DNA from: Nostoc sp. NMS8
GTDB lineage: Bacteria > Cyanobacteriota > Cyanobacteriia > Cyanobacteriales > Nostocaceae
NCBI RefSeq assembly: GCF_017115045.1
Contig: NZ_JABXKK010000113.1
Span: forward strand, 1 to 64,000
Length of the DNA stretch: 64,000 nt
Reading direction: 5' to 3'
Shown here in pieces: positions 26,225-33,378 of the stretch. Each line of letters begins with the position of its first letter. Position 1 is the first letter of the stretch. The notes beneath the pieces are model-generated. The model worked only from the letters and a program-made list of their open reading frames with translations, was not told the DNA's origin and ran no database searches. Both the position numbers and the translations under genes were made by a program.

Positions 26225-27268
26225 AAGAGGTTGATACAACTTCATCACCTGAGTGAGCGCTAACCTAGACTCAACGCCTAGTGTGAGGGGGGATGTATGA
26301 CCACGGGATAGATGGTCAGCGGCGGCACAGCCAATCATGGCGGCGTTATCAGTACAGAATTTTAGAGGAGGGAATAGGACGCGTAGGTTGTGTTTAATGG
26401 CGGCAGCTTGGAGGTTTTTTCTCAAGCCGCTATTAGCTGCTACACCGCCACCAATGGCGATTGTGTCTAGACCATAGTCTAGGGCACAGGCGATCGCTCT
26501 TTTGGTTAGCGATCGCGCTACGGTATCCTGAAAGCTAGCTACTACATCTGCCACTGGGACTTGTCCGCCATCTTTCTCTAACTGCTGCACTAAACGCAAT
26601 ACAGCCGTTTTTAACCCACTAAAACTTGTGTCATAACGATGAAACCCCCCACCTGGTAGAGAAACTTTTCCTTCTGGTAAAGCAAAGGCTTGAGGATTCC
26701 CCTGTTGTGCCAACTTGTCAATCACTGGGCCACCCGGATAACCTAGCTTTAATAATCGCGCCACTTTATCAAAGGCTTCACCGGCTGCATCATCACGAGT
26801 TTGTCCCAGGGTTTCGTAAATACCACAATCTTTGACATAAATCAAGCTTGTATGTCCGCCTGAAACCAGTAAGCTAAGAAAAGGGGGATTTAAAGTTGAT
26901 TCGCTCAAGTAAGTTGCGTAAATGTGACCTTCGAGGTGATGAACTCCCAAAAATGGCTTGTTGTGTACCATCGCTAGGGTTTTGGCAGCAGTTAACCCCA
27001 CCAATAGCGCTCCTACGAGTCCAGGGGCACAAGTGGCGGCAATTGCGTCAATTTTTCCCCAATGTAGTTGGGCTTGCTCTAAGGCTTGTGCGATCGCAAC
27101 ATTTATCGTTTCCAAGTGCTGGCGAGACGCTACTTCCGGCACTACCCCGCCATACTGCTGATGGGCTGGAATTTGTGAGGCTACGATACTGCTGCAAACT
27201 TTACGATTATTAACAATTGCGACGGCTGTTTCATCACAACTGGTTTCTATTGCTAAAACGGTTGTCAT
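26219..27268 (-). CDS. tsaD: tRNA N6-adenosine threonylcarbamoyltransferase
   Basis: A 349-residue TsaD (Kae1/Gcp family). It transfers the threonylcarbamoyl group to A37 of ANN-decoding tRNAs, with TsaB and TsaE. Visible are the start IETSCDETAVAIV, the metal-binding HLEGHIYAT (HxxxH), LVSGGHTSLI, the GEAFDKVARLLKLGYPGGP segment and GGGVAANSGLR. Length is normal. tsaC is also in this window, but tsaB and tsaE are not. The upstream 110 bp carries a CCTGAATCCTGAGT-type STRR and then the psaF promoter region in the other direction. Confidence 0.97.
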   Translation of the reverse strand: MTTVLAIETSCDETAVAIVNNRKVCSSIVASQIPAHQQYGGVVPEVASRQHLETINVAIAQALEQAQLHWGKIDAIAATCAPGLVGALLVGLTAAKTLAMVHNKPFLGVHHLEGHIYATYLSESTLNPPFLSLLVSGGHTSLIYVKDCGIYETLGQTRDDAAGEAFDKVARLLKLGYPGGPVIDKLAQQGNPQAFALPEGKVSLPGGGFHRYDTSFSGLKTAVLRLVQQLEKDGGQVPVADVVASFQDTVARSLTKRAIACALDYGLDTIAIGGGVAANSGLRKNLQAAAIKHNLRVLFPPLKFCTDNAAMIGCAAADHLSRGHTSPLTLGVESRLALTQVMKLYQPLE

Positions 27269-27423
27269 TGAGAGTGCTGAGTCCTGAATCCTGAGTCCTG
27301 AATCGTGGAGAGAAAATCTTGCTTCTTTACTACCCTACAACAACAATTCTTGTACTTAGCACCCGTTAATCAGCACTCAGCACTAATTTTGGTTGAGAAG
27401 CTTTAACTTTTATTTACTTAAAC

Positions 27424-27452
27424 TTTACTCGGTTCCCACCCAAGAGTATGAT
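27424..27452 (+). promoter_or_regulatory. Candidate psaF promoter
   Basis: TTTACT (27424-27429), a 17-bp spacer, and TATGAT (27447-27452) resemble a sigma-70 type promoter. It lies 91 bp before the psaF ATG. Two TTTACT copies 11 bp apart (27413 and 27424) vaguely resemble the HLR1 element bound by RpaB, but the spacing is one base off. Confidence 0.45.
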
Positions 27453-27542
27453 GACTTCCTAGTTATGCAAATAAACAGACTGTACAAGCCGCTTCGTTTT
27501 GTACAAAAAACTTCTTGTTTTGTAATAAAAGGAAACAACTCT

Positions 27543-28037
27543 ATGCGACGATTGTTTGCTTTGATGTTAGCGATTAGTCTTTGGTTCAACTTTGCTCCCC
27601 CAGCGCAAGCTTTAGGAGCTAATTTGACACCGTGCAAGGACAATCCCGCTTTCCAAGAGCTAGCAGCTAATGCCCGTAATACCACCGCTGACCCCCAATC
27701 AGGGAAAAAGCGGTTTGAGCGTTATTCTCAGGCCTTGTGCGGCCCTGAAGGATACCCTCACTTGATTGTTGATGGTCGTCTAGATCGTGCTGGTGACTTT
27801 TTGATTCCTAGCATTCTGTTTCTATATATTGCTGGTTGGATTGGTTGGGTAGGTCGTGCCTATCTACAAGCAATCAAAAAGGAATCTGATACTGAACTAA
27901 AAGAAATCCAAATCGATATTGGTTTGGCATTACCCATAATAGCGTCAGGTTTTGCTTGGCCAGCAGCAGCAGTCCAAGAATTTCTCTCTGGAAAATTAGC
28001 AGCCAAGGATTCAGAAATCCCTATTTCCCCACGCTAA
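27543..28037 (+). CDS. psaF: Photosystem I reaction centre subunit III (PsaF)
   Basis: A 164-residue precursor of PsaF, the lumenal/membrane subunit near the plastocyanin or cytochrome c6 docking side of photosystem I. A signal peptide (RRLFALMLAISLWFNFAPPAQA) directs it to the thylakoid lumen. The mature part starts LGANLTPCKDNPAF with paired cysteines (C-x...-CGPEGYPHLIVDGR) and has a membrane helix around FLYIAGWIGWVGRAYL. I use the ATG at 27543, preceded by an AAAGGAAA Shine-Dalgarno; the upstream in-frame extension is not plausible. psaJ follows 39 bp downstream. Confidence 0.97.
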   Translation: MRRLFALMLAISLWFNFAPPAQALGANLTPCKDNPAFQELAANARNTTADPQSGKKRFERYSQALCGPEGYPHLIVDGRLDRAGDFLIPSILFLYIAGWIGWVGRAYLQAIKKESDTELKEIQIDIGLALPIIASGFAWPAAAVQEFLSGKLAAKDSEIPISPR

Positions 28038-28076
28038 ATCAGCTTAACTAATTCATTTGTTTTGGAGACTAAATTC

Positions 28077-28226
28077 ATGGCAGACAAAGGCGACCAATCT
28101 TCTTACTTGGTTAAGTTTATTTCCACAGCGCCAGTGGCAGCAACTATATGGCTGTTCATCACAGCAGGTATCTTGATTGAATTCAACCGCTTTTTCCCCG
28201 ACCTACTTTTCCACCCACTACCATAA
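28077..28226 (+). CDS. psaJ: Photosystem I subunit IX (PsaJ)
   Basis: A 49-residue single-helix membrane protein. MADKGDQSSYLVKFISTAPV leads into the helix WLFITAGILIEFNRFFPDLL, then FHPLP at the end, matching PsaJ. It binds chlorophyll and stabilises PsaF at the edge of photosystem I. It is 39 bp after psaF, preceded by TGGAGACT as Shine-Dalgarno. Cyanobacterial psaF and psaJ are usually one transcript. Confidence 0.97.
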   Translation: MADKGDQSSYLVKFISTAPVAATIWLFITAGILIEFNRFFPDLLFHPLP

Positions 28227-28340
28227 GTGTCAAATGTGATTTAGGACAGTTGAATGTCTTACGTTTTGCATAATGTAGTTGATGTATTCAGCTTAGTTAG
28301 GCAGAATTATCATCAAAATAGGCGGCAAAAATAGTTTTTT

Positions 28341-28383
28341 GAAACTCGTGATTCTGTTTACAGATCGCGAGTTTCACGGTTTT
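28341..28383 (+). terminator. Terminator after psaFJ
   Basis: GAAACTCG (28341-28348) pairs with CGAGTTTC (28368-28375); an inner TCTG-TTTA-CAGA extends it. A short T-run (28380-28383) follows. It separates psaFJ from psaL, which therefore probably has its own promoter. Confidence 0.65.
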
Positions 28384-28493
28384 AAAATAAGCTAAATTAA
28401 TTTTTCTAAACTTCCTAGCTAAAAGACATCTTTAGCTACAATTATTATTAATATAAAAATGCCACCATTTTAATTTAGAGGCGAACGCAAAAT

Positions 28494-29015
28494 ATGGCGC
28501 AAGCAGTAGATGCATCAAAAAATCTCCCTGGCGATCCCAGAAATCGGGAAGTTGTTTTTCCCGCATTCGGCGATCCACAGCTAGGGAACCTAGAAACCCC
28601 GGTTAATTCTTCTCCCTTGATCAGGGGATTCATCAATAATTTACCTGCTTATCGCCCAGGTCTGGCTCCTGCTAGACGCGGTTTGGAAGTTGGTATGGCT
28701 CATGGTTACTGGCTATTTGGCCCCTTTGCCAAATTAGGCCCACTGCGAGACACAGATAACGCTAACTTAGCTGGGTTACTGTCAGCCATCGGTCTGGTTG
28801 TAGTTCTCACAGGCGCTCTATCGCTGTATGCAAATAGCAATCCACCCAAAGCACTTCCTAGTGTTACCGTACCCAAGCCTCCGGCAGATGCTTTTAATTC
28901 TAAAGAAAGCTGGAACAACTTCGGCAGTTCTTTCTTGATTGGTGGTATTGGTGGTGCAGTAGTTGCTTACTTTTTGACTAGTAATTTGGCACTAATTCAA
29001 GGTCTATTTGGTTAA
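28494..29015 (+). CDS. psaL: Photosystem I reaction centre subunit XI (PsaL)
   Basis: A 173-residue PsaL, the subunit at the centre of photosystem I oligomers. It has a hydrophilic N-terminus with the conserved NLETPVNSSPLIRGFINNLPAYR region, GLEVGMAHGYWLFGPF, and two C-terminal membrane helices (SAIGLVVVLTGALSLY and FLIGGIGGAVVAYFLTS). Its position directly after psaF-psaJ is the arrangement reported for heterocyst-forming cyanobacteria with tetrameric photosystem I. A terminator upstream suggests separate transcription. gmk is convergent downstream. Confidence 0.97.
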   Translation: MAQAVDASKNLPGDPRNREVVFPAFGDPQLGNLETPVNSSPLIRGFINNLPAYRPGLAPARRGLEVGMAHGYWLFGPFAKLGPLRDTDNANLAGLLSAIGLVVVLTGALSLYANSNPPKALPSVTVPKPPADAFNSKESWNNFGSSFLIGGIGGAVVAYFLTSNLALIQGLFG

Positions 29016-29021
29016 TTATTA

Positions 29022-29082
29022 GGAGTTAGGAGTTAGGAGTTAGAAGTTTAAATTCAGAACTTCTAACTCTTAACTCCTAACT
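29022..29082. terminator. STRR-derived hairpin between psaL and gmk
   Basis: AGGAGTT heptamers (29021-29042) meet their complements (TCTAACTCTTAACTCCTAAC, 29062-29081). The best core is GAGTTAGAAGTT (29037-29048) with AACTTCTAACTC (29058-29069). It lies between two converging genes and fits a bidirectional terminator. Confidence 0.55.
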
Positions 29083-29681
29083 TATTTAAACAAAACTGCT
29101 TCAATATCATTTAAAGCAGTCTCAAAATCGTCATTAACGATTTGAATATCAAATTCACCTGCGGCTTGAATTTCTTCTTGGGCGCGGAGTAGACGACGGG
29201 CGATCGCTTCTTCAGAGTCTTGGGCACGAGAGCGTATCCGCTTCTCTAATTCATCGAAGGAAGGCGGTAATATAAAAATACTGAAGCCACTGGGGAAGGA
29301 AGCACGAATTTGTCTTGCTCCTTCTAGTTCAATTTCTAGCACTACCAACTTACCAGAATTAATTTGGTTAAGTACAGCTTCACGGGGAGTGCCGTAATAG
29401 TTACCAGCAAATTCTGCCCATTCTAAAAATTCACCTTCCGCAACCAATTGTTCAAACTTACTGCGGCTGATAAAGTAATAACTTTTACCATCGATTTCTC
29501 CTGGGCGGGGAGAACGAGTCGTCACGGATACAGAATAATAGAGTTCTGGATGACGTTGTAGGAGCGATCGCATTAAAGTGCCTTTACCAACCCCACTGGG
29601 GCCAGTTAAAACAATTAACCTGCCTAAATGTAAGCACTCTTCGGTAGTAGCACTATTCTGGATGGGTAAAACTGGCATCAT
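29082..29681 (-). CDS. gmk: Guanylate kinase
   Basis: About 199 residues from the ATG at 29681; a TTG at 29705 would add eight. It phosphorylates GMP to GDP with ATP in nucleotide salvage and synthesis. The P-loop is GPSGVGKG, followed by the GMP-binding VTTRSPRPGEIDGKSYYF and the lid region RSRAQDSEEAIARRL. It is normally next to remA (DUF370); here the two are separated by 238 bp containing repeat DNA. Confidence 0.96.
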   Translation of the reverse strand: MMPVLPIQNSATTEECLHLGRLIVLTGPSGVGKGTLMRSLLQRHPELYYSVSVTTRSPRPGEIDGKSYYFISRSKFEQLVAEGEFLEWAEFAGNYYGTPREAVLNQINSGKLVVLEIELEGARQIRASFPSGFSIFILPPSFDELEKRIRSRAQDSEEAIARRLLRAQEEIQAAGEFDIQIVNDDFETALNDIEAVLFK

Positions 29682-29789
29682 CCCTTCAACCTGTGAATCA
29701 ATCAATAGATATTATTCATTAATTTTATGTTCCTGGCCAAGTCCACTAGTGACTAAAGAATTTGTAGCAAGAGTGATAGAGGTCAAGTA

Positions 29790-29831
29790 CTAGTGGTCTG
29801 TCCCATTATATTTAATGAGACAGACCACTAG
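29790..29831. repeat. 42-bp near-perfect palindrome
   Basis: The 19-bp arms start CTAGTGGTCTGTC and end GACAGACCACTAG. They surround a 4-base centre with one mismatch. Both ends are CTAG. It looks nested in the left end of the adjacent MITE-like element and resembles fused terminal repeats of an IS630/Tc1-type element. Confidence 0.6.
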
Positions 29832-29919
29832 CACGGCGTAAAGAAACAGACCATTTCAAATAGCGTCAGAGCTTGGAATACAATTCTTTTGACTTTTGAC
29901 TTCCGCCTTGCGGTACTAG
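29828..29919. mobile_element. MITE-like element, copy A
   Basis: A 92-bp element from CTAGCACGGCGTAAA to CCGCCTTGCGGTACTAG. It shares both ends with copy B at 35374-35477 but has an unrelated middle. Its right end touches the stop codon of the remA-like gene. It has no coding capacity. Confidence 0.6.
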
Positions 29920-30186
29920 TCAATTATCTACAGTTTGATGATCGCGGGAAATTACAAAGCGATTTGCTACCGTTTCTGGCTGAATCGCTGACAGTATTAC
30001 GTGGTTGGAATCAGTGATAATTACAGCTCTAGTCCGACGACCGTAAGTTGCATCAATCAGTTGATTTTTGTCCCGTGCTTCGGTAATAATCCGCTTAATT
30101 GGGGCTGACTCTGGACTGACAATGGCAACTACTTTGTTGGCAGACACGATGTTACCAAAGCCGATGTTGATTAACTGAATGTCCAT
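29920..30186 (-). CDS. remA: RemA-like DUF370 protein
   Basis: An 88-residue protein starting at the ATG of 30186 (MDIQLINIGFGNIV), matching the DUF370/RemA family in length and in IGFGNIV, PESAPIKRIITEARDK and LIDATYGRRTRAVIITDS. In Bacillus, RemA is a ring-forming DNA-binding activator of biofilm matrix genes; the cyanobacterial role is not settled. The longer frame from 30240 is unlikely. gmk follows, as in many bacteria, but a repeat element is inserted between them, and the stop codon TGA borders that element. Confidence 0.9.
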   Translation of the reverse strand: MDIQLINIGFGNIVSANKVVAIVSPESAPIKRIITEARDKNQLIDATYGRRTRAVIITDSNHVILSAIQPETVANRFVISRDHQTVDN

Positions 30187-30545
30187 AAAAAAACTGACGC
30201 TAAACGCGGTTTGAGAAGCTTGAAATAAACTTATACTCATGTTATCGCCAAAAAACAGGAGTTACAACGCTTAAATTCAAGCAAGTCTTTGCTTTTAAAT
30301 AATGTCTGTTTTTTTTAGCTATTTATCAGCTATTTTTGCTCAAAATCTTCCTAAAGATACAGGTGCGATTCCACTGATACAAGCTAGCTAGATAATGTAC
30401 ATTTATTTGGTTTTAAATAAGTATCTGACTCAGAAATTGATATCGAGCAAAATTGATTAGAACAGTCTCGCTCTAACTTTATTAGCTCAGTACAATATAA
30501 GTGCAGTTCAATGTACATTACTAAACTGACATCAGTTTGACGAAG
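30187..30545. other. Gene-free spacer with operon-end hairpin
   Basis: 359 bp. AAACTG-ACAT-CAGTTT (30523-30538) lies 8 bp after the stop of the tyrS-pyrF-hypothetical operon and may end it. The rest is AT-rich and should contain the remA promoter. Confidence 0.5.
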
Positions 30546-31262
30546 TTAAGTTTTGTCTCCCATATTGACAGTACGCATCCTGCGTACACTTCCAGCTTGA
30601 CAATCGCGCAACCAAGCTTTAATTCCTTGGGCAATAGTACCGTTACTACTATCGCGTGGCGGGGATAGTAGCTGCTTTTCAGAATGGGAACTGATTTGAG
30701 AAAACATCATCACTAGTTGCCAACCACTTTTAGTTTTAGTCAATAATAGCCAGTGGAATTGTTGCAATTCTAACGCTTTCTTTCCTATATACTGGCGCTC
30801 TAAGGTCGTAAAGAAAACTTGCTCAACTCCTAATGCAGAGCTTTTAGGTGCATTTGCACTATATTCTTCAAGGTTAAGGGGTAGAGGAGTAAACTCAGGT
30901 CTTCCTGCCAGTAGCATATAACTGTAAATGTCACTGCTTCTACTGAGGCGACGGGCGCGTTGACTAGCGCGATTAGTATAACTAGGTAAATCTTTTAATA
31001 GCTGTATAGTTAATGTTTCTAAATTTTGCTCAGAACACAAAGACCTCTCGCTACCGTTGACATTTTGCTTTTGTGCGATCGCAGAGGGTTTAGAGTTGAG
31101 GTTTATTGAAAACGCTGGGTAAGCAAGGCTATTTGAGACTAAAACCCAAAAGCTACAAGCTAAAAGCCAATTATAATTTTTCTGATTGAGCGAAGAGGCA
31201 AAAGCAATCTTGCCTACACCTTGCACTCTTTCTGGCAGTTTCTCACTGACTCTTAGGTTCAT
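30546..31262 (-). CDS. Hypothetical secreted or membrane-anchored protein
   Basis: A 238-residue protein with a hydrophobic stretch (about residues 31-50, NWLLACSFWVLVSNSLAYPAF) behind a basic start, suggesting a signal sequence with a long n-region. The mature part contains ETLTIQLLKDLPSYTNRASQRARR and ends in a Cys-containing tail (LRDCQAGSVRRMR). I do not recognise a named family; the pattern recurs in cyanobacterial hypothetical proteins as far as I recall. Its ATG overlaps the pyrF stop codon (ATGA), so translation is coupled to pyrF, though no metabolic link is evident. Confidence 0.75.
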   Translation of the reverse strand: MNLRVSEKLPERVQGVGKIAFASSLNQKNYNWLLACSFWVLVSNSLAYPAFSINLNSKPSAIAQKQNVNGSERSLCSEQNLETLTIQLLKDLPSYTNRASQRARRLSRSSDIYSYMLLAGRPEFTPLPLNLEEYSANAPKSSALGVEQVFFTTLERQYIGKKALELQQFHWLLLTKTKSGWQLVMMFSQISSHSEKQLLSPPRDSSNGTIAQGIKAWLRDCQAGSVRRMRTVNMGDKT

Positions 31263-31990
31263 GCCACCGTAGTTAACTCCTCAGAAATCCTCTTCCAAGC
31301 TAACTTAGGTTCAGTAGCAGTGGTGATGGGGCGACCAATCACGAGATAATCGGCACCAGCAATGATTGCTTGGGCTGGGGTGAGCGATCGCTTTTGATCG
31401 CCTTGATCTGCCCAAGTTGGTCTAACTCCCGGACAAACCAGCAAAAAGTCATCTCCACAAGTTTGTCGTAGCTGTGCCACCTCTTGGGGCGAACAAACTG
31501 CCCCATCCAAACCAGATTCTTGAGCTAGTAGGGCCATTGCTAGAGCGTATTCTGGTAACTCTAGAGGTATTTTTAAATCAAACGCCAATTGCCGAGCCGA
31601 AATGCTCGTTAGCAGAGTAATAGCAATTAACTTTGGTGGTTGTACACCTGCTTTTGCAGCCCCTTCTTGTGCCGCCTCAGTTGCGGCTTTCAGGGCATCT
31701 CTACCAGCAGTCGCATGAATTGTCAGTAAATCTACCCCATATCTAGCTGCACTCCGGCAAGCACCAGCAACGGTATTGGGGATATCATCAAACTTTAAAT
31801 CTAAGAAAATGCGCTTTTGCCGAGACTTTAACACTTCCAGAATTTTCGGGCCAGTGCTAGTAAACAACTCTAAACCGACTTTCCACCAAACTACTTGCGG
31901 AAGTTGATCTATAAGTGCGATCGCACTTTCTACATCTGGCACATCCAAAGCTACAATCACTCGTTGTTCTGCTTGTTCCCCATTCCCCAT
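31259..31990 (-). CDS. pyrF: Orotidine 5'-phosphate decarboxylase
   Basis: A 243-residue OMP decarboxylase, last step of UMP synthesis. The catalytic Lys/Asp tetrad lies in FLDLKFDDIPNTV, with HATAGRDAL, the VCPGVRP loop and the phosphate-binding YLVIGRPIT. The first codons (MGNGEQ) are encoded by GGGAATGGGGAACA-like STRR sequence that fills the 21-bp spacer to tyrS, so the true start might be a few codons downstream near RVIVALDV. It sits between tyrS (upstream) and a coupled hypothetical gene. Confidence 0.95.
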   Translation of the reverse strand: MGNGEQAEQRVIVALDVPDVESAIALIDQLPQVVWWKVGLELFTSTGPKILEVLKSRQKRIFLDLKFDDIPNTVAGACRSAARYGVDLLTIHATAGRDALKAATEAAQEGAAKAGVQPPKLIAITLLTSISARQLAFDLKIPLELPEYALAMALLAQESGLDGAVCSPQEVAQLRQTCGDDFLLVCPGVRPTWADQGDQKRSLTPAQAIIAGADYLVIGRPITTATEPKLAWKRISEELTTVA

Positions 31991-32011
31991 TCCCTACTCC
32001 CTGCTCCCCAT

Positions 32012-33337
32012 TCAAACTAAACGTACAAACTTATTTTTCCCAACTTGTAAAACTTTACCTTGTAACTGGGCGGGAGAATCGAAAGTGATATCAGCATCAG
32101 TGATGCGATCGCCATCTAGGCGCACTCCACCTTCTTGAATTTTCCGCTTTCCTTCCCCCGTACTTTTGCACAAGCCAGTGACATTCAGAATATACGCTAA
32201 CTTAGTAGGGAATTGCTGCACGCCAGAAGAAAGAGAGAATTCTGGAACTGCACCTTCCTTGCCGCCACTTTGAGCTGCAACTTTTGCCTCTTGGGCTGCG
32301 GTTTCGCCGTGGTACTGCTTGACAACTTCCCATGCTAAGAGTGTTTGGCGATCGCGGGGATTTTCTGGCAGTTTATCCAAAGGTAAATCCGTCAACAGTT
32401 CAAAATACTGTGAGAGCAGATGATCGGGAACTCCTTGCAACTTTTGGTACTTTTGTCCTGAGTGTTCTGCCAATCCGATATAATTACCCAAAGACTTGGA
32501 CATTTTTTGCACTCCATCTGTGCCAATTAGAATTGGCAGCAGTATCCCAAATTGGGGTTTTTGGCCAAAATGACGCTGCAAATCTCTGCCTACAGCAATA
32601 TTAAATTTCTGATCGGTGCCACCTAATTCCACATCTGCCTCAACTGCAACCGAATCAAAACCTTGCATTAACGGGTACAGGAACTCATGGATAAAAATCG
32701 GATTCTCTTTTTTATAGCGATCGGCAAATCCTTCCTTTGCCAACATCTGCCCCACTGTCATCGTGGAGAGTAACTCCAAAATTTTCTCTAAGTTTAGTTC
32801 AGAGAGCCATTCGGAGTTATAGCGCACCTCTAACCTTCCTGGTGTGTCAAAATCCAAGATAGGACGTACTTGGTCAAGATAAGTCTGAGCATTTTGTGCG
32901 ACATCTGCTTCTGTAAGCTGACGACGCACTTCAGATTTACCAGTTGGATCGCCAATACGCGCTGTAAAATCGCCAATAATTAAAACTGCTGTATGTCCTG
33001 CATCTTGAAATCCTCGCAGTTTTCGTACTGGTATGCTATGACCAAGATGAATATCAGTACCAGTAGGGTCAATTCCAAATTTGACCCTCAAAGGTTGGTT
33101 TGTAGTTAGTAATAGCCTTTCTAGACTTTCGCTGTTAACATCAACTGATTGTGGGAAAACTTCTACTACACCACGACGCAGCCAAGCAAAATCTTGCTCT
33201 TTACTAAGAGATTCACTACTAGTTATGCTTTCTACTCTAGAAGTTAAGTTGGTTATTATATTCACTGGCAATTTATCCACTTTCTCATCCGCCAAACTAC
33301 TATAATTGCAAAAAACTAACCGCCTTGCTTCACCCAA
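32012..33337 (-). CDS. tyrS: Tyrosyl-tRNA synthetase
   Basis: A class Ic synthetase that charges tRNA-Tyr. The HIGH motif is HLGHS, the KMSKS motif is intact, and a C-terminal S4 RNA-binding domain (CKSTGEGKRKIQEGGVRLDG) is present. The reading frame is open from a TTG at 33337, giving 441 residues. The first 45 or so residues are not conserved, and no in-frame ATG exists near the conserved start QDFAWLRRG, so a GTG nearer 33260 may be used. It is divergent from the penicillin-binding protein gene with only 41 bp between. Confidence 0.95.
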   Translation of the reverse strand: MGEARRLVFCNYSSLADEKVDKLPVNIITNLTSRVESITSSESLSKEQDFAWLRRGVVEVFPQSVDVNSESLERLLLTTNQPLRVKFGIDPTGTDIHLGHSIPVRKLRGFQDAGHTAVLIIGDFTARIGDPTGKSEVRRQLTEADVAQNAQTYLDQVRPILDFDTPGRLEVRYNSEWLSELNLEKILELLSTMTVGQMLAKEGFADRYKKENPIFIHEFLYPLMQGFDSVAVEADVELGGTDQKFNIAVGRDLQRHFGQKPQFGILLPILIGTDGVQKMSKSLGNYIGLAEHSGQKYQKLQGVPDHLLSQYFELLTDLPLDKLPENPRDRQTLLAWEVVKQYHGETAAQEAKVAAQSGGKEGAVPEFSLSSGVQQFPTKLAYILNVTGLCKSTGEGKRKIQEGGVRLDGDRITDADITFDSPAQLQGKVLQVGKNKFVRLV

Positions 33338-33378
33338 TCAATTACAGTTCAATTTACAAGTGAGGAAGTGAAATAGCC

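Noticed and set aside
27413..27430. HLR1 (RpaB) element upstream of psaF
   Set aside because: Two TTTACT copies are present, but their spacing is 11 rather than 10 bp and the fixed A after TTAC is missing in both; only mentioned as a resemblance.
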